Assembly: GCA_036676475.1 (NCBI GenBank)
Contig: JAKFCU010000078.1
Coordinates: 1 to 45,597 of the forward strand
Reading direction: 5' to 3'
DNA: 45,597 bases
From: LC029 sp036676475
GTDB lineage: Bacteria > Bacillota > Bacilli > Aneurinibacillales > RAOX-1
The notes under the pieces were generated by a model, which saw only the letters and a list, made by a program, of their open reading frames with translations, searched no databases and was not told where the DNA came from. The translations under genes and the position numbers were made by a program. Every line of letters begins with the position of its first letter. The stretch's first letter is position 1. Shown piece by piece: positions 40,844 through 45,597 of this stretch.

Positions 40844-42316
40844 ATGGCTACATTTCATGAATTAGGTATTAGTGGGCCGATTCAACGCGCCATTACAGAA
40901 ATGGGATTCGAAGAAGCGTCTCCGATTCAAGAAAAAGCAATTCCTCTTGCATTAGCGGGAAAGGATATTTTAGGACAGGCTCAAACGGGGACGGGTAAAA
41001 CAGCCGCATTTGCCATCCCTGCATTAGAAAGAATAGACGTGAACAAAAATCACGTGCAAGCCATAGTGATTGCTCCTACAAGAGAATTGGCAATTCAGGT
41101 CTCTGAAGAAATAAGCAGATTAGCACAATATATGGGAATACGGGTCGTACCTATTTATGGGGGACAATCCATCGATCGCCAGATCAAAGCCCTAAAAAAA
41201 CCACCTCAAATTATTACGGGTACACCAGGGAGGCTGTTGGACCATATTCAACGCAAAACCCTTCGATTAGACCGAATTTCGATGGTCGTATTGGATGAAG
41301 CGGATGAAATGCTCGATATGGGATTTATTGAGGATATCGAACGTATTCTCAGCGAGACTCCAAATCAGAAGCAAACCATGCTTTTTTCGGCGACCATGCC
41401 AAGACCCATTCAGAACCTTGCGGAAAAATTCATGGTGGATCCTGAATTGATCAAAATTCAAGCCAAAGAAGTCACGTCCCCCTCAGTAGAGCAAAACTAT
41501 TATGAGGTCAATGAACGACAAAAGTTTGATGTGCTCTGCCGATTGCTTGATATGGAAAATCCAGAACTGGCCATTATCTTTGGGCGTACCAAAAAGCGAG
41601 TCGATGAATTAGTCGATGCGCTAAATCAAAGAGGATATCTGGCCGAAGGCCTTCATGGAGATTTAAGCCAGCGGCAAAGGGATGTAGTGATGAAGAAGTT
41701 CCGTGAGGGGAGCGTTGAAGTTTTAGTGGCTACTGATGTTGCCGCACGAGGAATTGATGTTTCTGGTGTGACTCATGTCTATAACTTTGATATTCCACAA
41801 GGCCCTGAAAGCTATGTTCACCGGATTGGCCGAACCGGCCGTGCGGGAAAAACAGGAGTGGCTACAACCTTTGTGACTCCGCGGGAGATGGGTTCGATTC
41901 GCAGTATTGAACAGGCATCCAAAGGAAAGATCCATCGAAAGCCCATTCCAACACTAGCTGAAGCATTGGAATCTAAACAGCAAGTAGCGGCTAATAAACT
42001 GGTTCAAATCATTGAAGATGGGGATTTTTCGGATTTAAGACATATTGCCTTGGATTTACTTGATCGCTATGATTCGGTGATGCTGGTTTCCGCCGCACTG
42101 AAAATAAACATGAGAGATACTACGGAAGCTCCCGTACACTTGACTTCGCAGGAACCACGCATGCCGAAGAAACCGAAGCTAAAGGTGGATGGAAGGTATG
42201 GTCGGAGTGATCGAGGGCATAAAGACAGAAGAGATAAGAAAGAGTATAAAGGCAAGGATCGCGGATTTACCTCCAAACCCAAACCCAAAAGGCCAGCAGA
42301 GCCCGTAGGGAGATAA
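40844..42316 (+). CDS. cshA: DEAD-box ATP-dependent RNA helicase (CshA/DeaD type)
   Basis: Unwinds RNA in ribosome assembly and mRNA decay. The 490-residue protein carries the Q motif (FEEASPIQEKAI), AQTGTGKT, PTRELAIQ, GTPGR, VLDEADEMLDMGF, SATMP, and in the second RecA domain ATDVAARGIDVSGV and HRIGRTGRAG. A basic, low-complexity tail follows (about 440-490), as in CshA. AAAGGAG lies about 8 bases before the ATG. Within the DEAD-box family, CshA is the best fit by length and tail, but other paralogues are possible. Confidence 0.9.
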   Translation: MATFHELGISGPIQRAITEMGFEEASPIQEKAIPLALAGKDILGQAQTGTGKTAAFAIPALERIDVNKNHVQAIVIAPTRELAIQVSEEISRLAQYMGIRVVPIYGGQSIDRQIKALKKPPQIITGTPGRLLDHIQRKTLRLDRISMVVLDEADEMLDMGFIEDIERILSETPNQKQTMLFSATMPRPIQNLAEKFMVDPELIKIQAKEVTSPSVEQNYYEVNERQKFDVLCRLLDMENPELAIIFGRTKKRVDELVDALNQRGYLAEGLHGDLSQRQRDVVMKKFREGSVEVLVATDVAARGIDVSGVTHVYNFDIPQGPESYVHRIGRTGRAGKTGVATTFVTPREMGSIRSIEQASKGKIHRKPIPTLAEALESKQQVAANKLVQIIEDGDFSDLRHIALDLLDRYDSVMLVSAALKINMRDTTEAPVHLTSQEPRMPKKPKLKVDGRYGRSDRGHKDRRDKKEYKGKDRGFTSKPKPKRPAEPVGR

Positions 42317-42322
42317 ATGAAG

Positions 42323-42368
42323 ATAAACACTCGGCTCAAATTTTCTAGGGAGTCGAGTGTTTTATTTT
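42323..42368 (+). terminator. Rho-independent terminator after the DEAD-box helicase
   Basis: AACACTCGGCTC pairs imperfectly with GAGTCGAGTGTT around an internal loop, followed by a T-rich tail. It may also serve fnr, which ends convergently at 42379. Confidence 0.65.
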
Positions 42369-42378
42369 GTATAAAACA

Positions 42379-43077
42379 TTAAATTTTACAGATATCTAGG
42401 GGACAAGCATCACATTGATTTTCAGTTCGCAGATAATCCAGGTCATGGACTGTAATAAGACCATTTGAAATACTGATCACGTCCAAATTTTTAAGTTCAT
42501 TTAATATGCGGTTCACACTTTCGCGAGAAGTTCCAATAAATTCCCCCAAGTCTCGATTCGATAATGAGAGGGTTATCAAGGTTCCGTTTTCCGTGGGTTT
42601 GCCATAGCTATTCGTTAACCTGATGAGGGTGGAGTATAGGGCTGCTTGTTTCCCATTTAGAATCAAATCACGGAATTTTGACTGATTTCTTCGAAAAACA
42701 AGTCCCATCCATTTCATAAATTCTACGACCATAAACGAATGAGTCATTAATAGATGTTCAAAATCAGCAACCGAGATGATTCCGATGACTCCACTTTCGA
42801 TGACTTCTGCGGTAGTGATGTGCTTTGATTTTCCTTGAAATGGATGAATTTCACTGATGAGTTCATTTTGCTGAGCCACATATAGGGTGAGTTGTTTACC
42901 TTCTAAAGTCGTTTTGGTAATCTTAACCTTCCCCGAGTAAATGAAATATAAATTTTCAATAGGTTCTCCATCTAAAAATAAGTAAGTTTCCTTTTCATTT
43001 TTCATTTTTATAGCCTTTTGTGAGATGATTTCGTGAAATTTTTGGCTAAACACTAGCGTTGGTTCTAAGGTATTCAT
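42379..43077 (-). CDS. fnr: FNR-type oxygen-responsive regulator (Crp/Fnr family)
   Basis: A 232-residue Crp/Fnr regulator: a cyclic-nucleotide-like beta roll (about 20-125), a dimer helix (about 128-155) and a C-terminal winged helix with recognition helix GTSRESVNRILNELK. The C-terminus carries Cys222, Cys225 and Cys230 (QCDACPLDIC), the same spacing as the cluster ligands of B. subtilis FNR (227, 230, 235). No N-terminal cysteines are present, as expected for that branch. It would hold a [4Fe-4S] cluster and activate genes when oxygen is low. Four matching sites lie in this window. GGGGTG stands before the ATG. The narK gene that neighbours fnr in B. subtilis is absent here. Confidence 0.88.
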   Translation of the reverse strand: MNTLEPTLVFSQKFHEIISQKAIKMKNEKETYLFLDGEPIENLYFIYSGKVKITKTTLEGKQLTLYVAQQNELISEIHPFQGKSKHITTAEVIESGVIGIISVADFEHLLMTHSFMVVEFMKWMGLVFRRNQSKFRDLILNGKQAALYSTLIRLTNSYGKPTENGTLITLSLSNRDLGEFIGTSRESVNRILNELKNLDVISISNGLITVHDLDYLRTENQCDACPLDICKI

Positions 43078-43395
43078 TAGATTTCACCCCACTTTTCCAT
43101 ATTGATTTGTATAATGAGAGAAGCATTTCTATATTCAGAAACCATGGCCGGTTGCACTATTCACTACTTATGATTCAAGTAACCAAGTACAGATTATGGC
43201 TCATCGCTTCCATATAGTATTTGTAATTTTATTTTAATACTATTAACACAGTTAGTACAGTATTTTTCCAATCAATCCTATGTTAAAGGGTATTCCTATC
43301 TATTAAATAAAAATTTGTTCTGCATATTGGAATTTTACTCTACTATTTGAAACCTTAGTCATACAGAAACGTATAGAGGATATCGTTTATTTTTT

Positions 43396-43446
43396 TACAC
43401 TTATTAAAAAGTATAATACATAGAAGGCTACGCATAGCTTTCTTAG
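43396..43446 (+). repeat. Dispersed intergenic repeat, diverged copy
   Basis: CACTTATTAAAAAGTATAAT, then AGAAGGCTACGC, then ATAGCTTTCTTA follow the repeat with several changes. The copy ends about 20 bases before the YpjP-like start. The rest of the 389-base gap from 43078 shows no gene and only generally AT-rich DNA. Confidence 0.7.
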
Positions 43447-43466
43447 AATGGATGGTGGAGAGCGGA

Positions 43467-44117
43467 GTGTCAACGTGGTTTAGAAAAGTCACCGGTATAT
43501 TAGCAACGATCCTGACGCTAGGAATTATCACGCCTACGGATCTCTTAGATAAAGAGCAACTGCTGCAAAAAGAAGCTTTACCAAAAGCCCAAGTTGAACA
43601 GGCTGTGGAGGTTTCTTTACCTAATACCCAGAAGGTTCCATATGCTGCCCTTTCTTATGACAAGCTTTCTTGGCCTCAGCTGTCTGAGTTTGTGGCCGAA
43701 AAAGAGGAGTTGCAAATTCAATTTAAAGCTTATATGTTATATCAAGCAAACGCTCAAGCGATTCAAAAATTCGGACCGCATATTAATCGGAAGATTGGTG
43801 AGCAATATAGCAGCAGCATATTACCTCAATTTGAAAAGGTGCTTGAGGATATAAGCGATGCTGCTGATGAGACTCTGCTGCGCAATGTTGCCGTATCAGA
43901 CCAACCCGCTTCAGGACTTGGAGAAAAAATTCTGCATCTATTTGACACCAGGAACGGAAAAGACCTTGTTCGATTCCATGTGAGAAGAGAGAATCCGCCT
44001 AAGCAAGGTTATTGGTTTAACTTTCATTACCATAAGCAAGAGGATGATTTTGAAAATCATCATGAATTAGGTAAAATTTATTGGGATAAAAATATGCCGC
44101 CTCATTGGGCGGCATAA
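43467..44117 (+). CDS. ypjP: YpjP-like protein
   Basis: About 216 residues, with a short N-terminal hydrophobic segment (GILATILTLGIITP) and a long hydrophilic part ending in the conserved YWFNFHYHKQEDDFENHHEL and IYWDKNMPPHW, the signature of the B. subtilis YpjP family. No function is established for that family. The open frame begins at 43452, but GTG at 43467 has GGAG 6 bases upstream and gives the expected N-terminus. It is preceded and followed by copies of the dispersed repeat. Confidence 0.75.
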   Translation: MSTWFRKVTGILATILTLGIITPTDLLDKEQLLQKEALPKAQVEQAVEVSLPNTQKVPYAALSYDKLSWPQLSEFVAEKEELQIQFKAYMLYQANAQAIQKFGPHINRKIGEQYSSSILPQFEKVLEDISDAADETLLRNVAVSDQPASGLGEKILHLFDTRNGKDLVRFHVRRENPPKQGYWFNFHYHKQEDDFENHHELGKIYWDKNMPPHWAA

Positions 44118-44157
44118 GAAAGCTACTGGCGTATAATACTTTACCGAAAAGGATAAG
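44117..44157 (-). repeat. Dispersed repeat copy with internal deletion
   Basis: AAGAAAGCTACTGGCGTATA joins directly to ATACTTTACCGAAAAGG. The central segment containing AGCCTTATGC is missing. The copy overlaps the end of the YpjP-like gene and lies 11 bases before the next gene. Confidence 0.8.
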
Positions 44158-44167
44158 GAGAAATAGG

Positions 44168-44473
44168 ATGAGTAAAGATCTCGAGGAAAAGATTATTAGT
44201 CAATATCAGCGGGATGAGGGTATGATGATTCTGGTATTTGCCCAATGGTGCGTGAATCACGATTTGGATCCTCAGGAAATTTACAAAAAGGCGTATCCTG
44301 ATCAAGGAATGAATCCGATGTTAGACCAGATGATTCAATTAAGTGTTTCGAAAGAGGAGGCAGGAGATATACCCGATCAAACGTTGCTCCAAGTACTTAC
44401 CTTATTTGGAAATGAAGAATTGGCTTTTGTCGTCTCACAGGAAATAGAGTTTAGAAAGAATCGGCGCTCCTAA
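44168..44473 (+). CDS. Small helical protein of unknown function, 101 residues
   Basis: An acidic helical protein (MSKDLEEKIISQYQRDEGMM, ending QEIEFRKNRRS). The frame is open from 44105, but that part is repeat DNA; the ATG at 44168 has AAGGAG about 9 bases upstream. The pattern FAQWCVNHDLDPQEIYKKAY suggests a helical bundle. It is seen here between YpjP and a DUF3243 gene; no function is recognised. Confidence 0.65.
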   Translation: MSKDLEEKIISQYQRDEGMMILVFAQWCVNHDLDPQEIYKKAYPDQGMNPMLDQMIQLSVSKEEAGDIPDQTLLQVLTLFGNEELAFVVSQEIEFRKNRRS

Positions 44474-44496
44474 ATCCAGCCTTCATTCCGAATATA

Positions 44497-44571
44497 CTAA
44501 GGAATGCGTACTACCTTTTGAATTTGATCATGCATAATAACTTTTTCAGCGGGCAAATTATAAAGGACCAT
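44497..44571 (-). CDS. Possible 24-residue peptide gene
   Basis: A short minus-strand frame with GAGG about 8 bases before the ATG. The peptide begins MVLYNLPAEKVIMHD and ends QKVVRIP. It lies in the gap between the genes at 44168 and 44606. The length gives no statistical support, so only the ribosome site speaks for it. Confidence 0.28.
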   Translation of the reverse strand: MVLYNLPAEKVIMHDQIQKVVRIP

Positions 44572-44605
44572 TCGCTCTCCCTCAAACTTTAAGGAGGTAT
44601 ATAAT

Positions 44606-44863
44606 ATGTCTGTATTAGAAAACTTTAACGACTGGAAATCCTTCTTAAATGAGCGTATTGATCAAGCTCAGACCATGGGTATGGATGATGCAACGATTTC
44701 CAACATCGCCTATCAGATGGCAGATTACCTTTCCGGTAAGGTAGATCCTAAGAACGGTGAGGAACGCCTCTTGAAGGAAATGTGGGATAGTGCTAATCCT
44801 GACCAACAGAAGACATTGGCTTCTGTCCTTGTTCAATATATGGATAAGAAGCCTCAGCAATAA
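44606..44863 (+). CDS. DUF3243 family protein (YmfJ-like)
   Basis: An 85-residue helical protein with the DUF3243 pattern: NDWKSFLNERIDQAQTMGMD, then YLSGKVDPKNGEERLLKEMWD and TLASVLVQYMDK. AAGGAGG lies 10 bases before the ATG. Members are widespread in Bacillales and of unknown function. A terminator and then a repeat copy follow. Confidence 0.8.
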   Translation: MSVLENFNDWKSFLNERIDQAQTMGMDDATISNIAYQMADYLSGKVDPKNGEERLLKEMWDSANPDQQKTLASVLVQYMDKKPQQ

Positions 44864-44889
44864 GGCAATAGCCTTATTGTGAAAGACGA

Positions 44890-44916
44890 AGCTCCCAGGT
44901 TATTGGGGGCTTTTCT
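44890..44916 (+). terminator. Rho-independent terminator of the DUF3243 gene
   Basis: AGCTCCCAG and TGGGGGCT form a stem around a short loop, followed by TTTTC. Confidence 0.7.
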
Positions 44917-44966
44917 CACTTATCGGAAAGTATTATACGCATAAGGCTACGCCAGTAGCTTTCTTA
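44917..44966 (+). repeat. Dispersed intergenic repeat, near-consensus copy
   Basis: It begins CACTTATCGGAAAGTATTAT, continues ACGCATAAGGCTACGCC and ends AGTAGCTTTCTTA. It is the copy closest to the consensus in this window. Confidence 0.9.
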
Positions 44967-45020
44967 AGTTCTTTGGCATGATCCTTAAATTCAAAAACGG
45001 CAGAAAAACTGTCAAATAGC

Positions 45021-45068
45021 CGGAAAATCTCCGATTAACAGCCTAATTTTCTAACCGGAGAATTTCCG
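45021..45068. other. Inverted repeat downstream of the repeat-containing lipoprotein
   Basis: CGGAAAATCTCCG (45021-45033) and CGGAGAATTTCCG (45056-45068) can form a stem of about 13 bp with one or two mismatches and a 22-base loop. TAGCC flanks it on both sides. No T-run is seen; it may protect or end the minus-strand transcript. Confidence 0.4.
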
Positions 45069-45082
45069 ACTAGCCGAAGAGA

Positions 45083-45448
45083 TTACCTCCTCATTTCCCG
45101 GAACCATTCTCTTATATCAATGGATTTGACAGCTTCAAATAGGGCTTCCTTCATTTCTGGACTTTTCATGACCTGAACCATGGTTTGCTTCATTTCAGGT
45201 GTCCGCATGACATCTAGGATTACTTTTTGCATCTCGGGACTGGATAAAAGGACAGTCATTTGATCACGCATCTCTGGGGAGGACATGACCTGAATTATAG
45301 CTTTGTGAACTTCTGGTGTGTTCATCAAGTCGGCAATTTGATCAGGAGAAATTCCTCCCATGATGCCGCTAGATGAATCCGCCCCAAATGCTCCGCACCC
45401 TGAAAGTGTGAAAAGAAGGAAAAACAAGATAAGAAGTATACGCTTCAC
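45083..45448 (-). CDS. Lipoprotein with five tandem 13-residue SPEM repeats (GerD-like)
   Basis: A 121-residue lipoprotein: signal peptide and lipobox LSGC (Cys18), a Gly/Ser spacer, then five contiguous 13-residue units from about residue 44 to 108. They begin TPEVHKAIIQVMS, SPEMRDQMTVLLS and SPEMQKVILDVMR, followed by two more TPEM/SPEM units. This is an amphipathic helical rod. Methionine-rich helical repeats with a PEM turn also occur in the GerD germination lipoprotein, which is longer, so a germinosome-type scaffold is possible but unproven. It starts at GTG with AGGAGG 11 bases upstream. Confidence 0.72.
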   Translation of the reverse strand: MKRILLILFFLLFTLSGCGAFGADSSSGIMGGISPDQIADLMNTPEVHKAIIQVMSSPEMRDQMTVLLSSPEMQKVILDVMRTPEMKQTMVQVMKSPEMKEALFEAVKSIDIREWFREMRR

Positions 45449-45597
45449 TATAAGATTAACCTCCTACGCCGAGCTCTCTACTTATTTTTCTTACCGTTTA
45501 GGAAAGTTTAAGTTCACTAAAGGTTAAAGTGAACAAACATCCGCTCATAATGGACTCAACTACTTCTTCGAATGGACTTCGATAGGGTTTTTCTTAC
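45449..45597. other. Window edge, intergenic with one inverted repeat
   Basis: This stretch is upstream of the minus-strand lipoprotein. It contains GTTCACT and AAGTGAAC arms (about 45510-45533) that could form a hairpin or operator. No gene is seen before the window ends. Confidence 0.4.

Overview
The window looks like chromosome of a low-to-moderate GC, endospore-forming Bacillales bacterium. Evidence: strong AGGAGG-type ribosome sites, GTG/TTG starts, many U-tract hairpin terminators, sporulation-linked genes (SpoVIF-like, Spo0E-like phosphatase, KinB/LytS-type sensor kinase), YhaM, YpjP, a DUF3243 protein, CsoR and a Bacillus-type FNR with a C-terminal CX2CX4C cluster motif. HrpB beside HelD hints at the Brevibacillus/Ammoniphilus side of the order, but genus is a guess. 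No rRNA, tRNA, prophage, transposase or CRISPR array was seen.

Layout. 0.1-5.1 kb: small zinc-ribbon membrane protein, LD-carboxypeptidase, small Sm-like and SpoVIF-like genes, a PASTA pseudokinase and RecJ. 5.2-19.5 kb: two large PAS-GGDEF-EAL proteins, ThpR, two zinc-ribbon/FDEI small proteins, an acyltransferase, a TudS/DUF523 protein, a SodC-like lipoprotein, a metQ remnant and a sensor kinase. 19.5-30 kb: CapA lipoprotein, YhaM, LysM protein, CsoR, a radical-SAM/SPASM maturase followed by a 28-residue peptide gene, a divergent MATE transporter and a MOSC protein. 30-36 kb: HelD-HrpB pair and a diguanylate cyclase. 36-40.7 kb: Spo0E-like phosphatase, a small oxygen-regulated gene, and a run of three broken genes (DUF218, NERD, 3D-domain). 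40.8-45.6 kb: DEAD-box helicase, fnr, YpjP, two small proteins and a repeat-containing lipoprotein.

What links the genes. (1) fnr is in the window, and four intergenic sites fit the Bacillus FNR consensus TGTGA-N6-TCACT, each with a -10-like hexamer centred 32-33 bp downstream, the class II geometry. They precede a zinc-ribbon gene, the radical-SAM/peptide operon, the Spo0E-like gene and a 103-residue unknown. This suggests oxygen limitation controls a peptide-modification system and a brake on sporulation. (2) The radical-SAM gene and the 28-codon gene are translationally coupled and end at a strong shared terminator. They look like a minimal, Cys-free and aromatic-free RiPP system that I do not recognise. 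(3) Three short promoter-hairpin-linker-terminator units at 24.6, 24.8 and 28.8 kb share sequence and architecture and look like a small-RNA family. (4) About eleven copies of a roughly 49-bp intergenic repeat are scattered through the window, some in tandem and one at the break point of the metQ remnant. (5) Three GGDEF proteins, one of them with a degenerate GGDAF site, indicate active c-di-GMP signalling.
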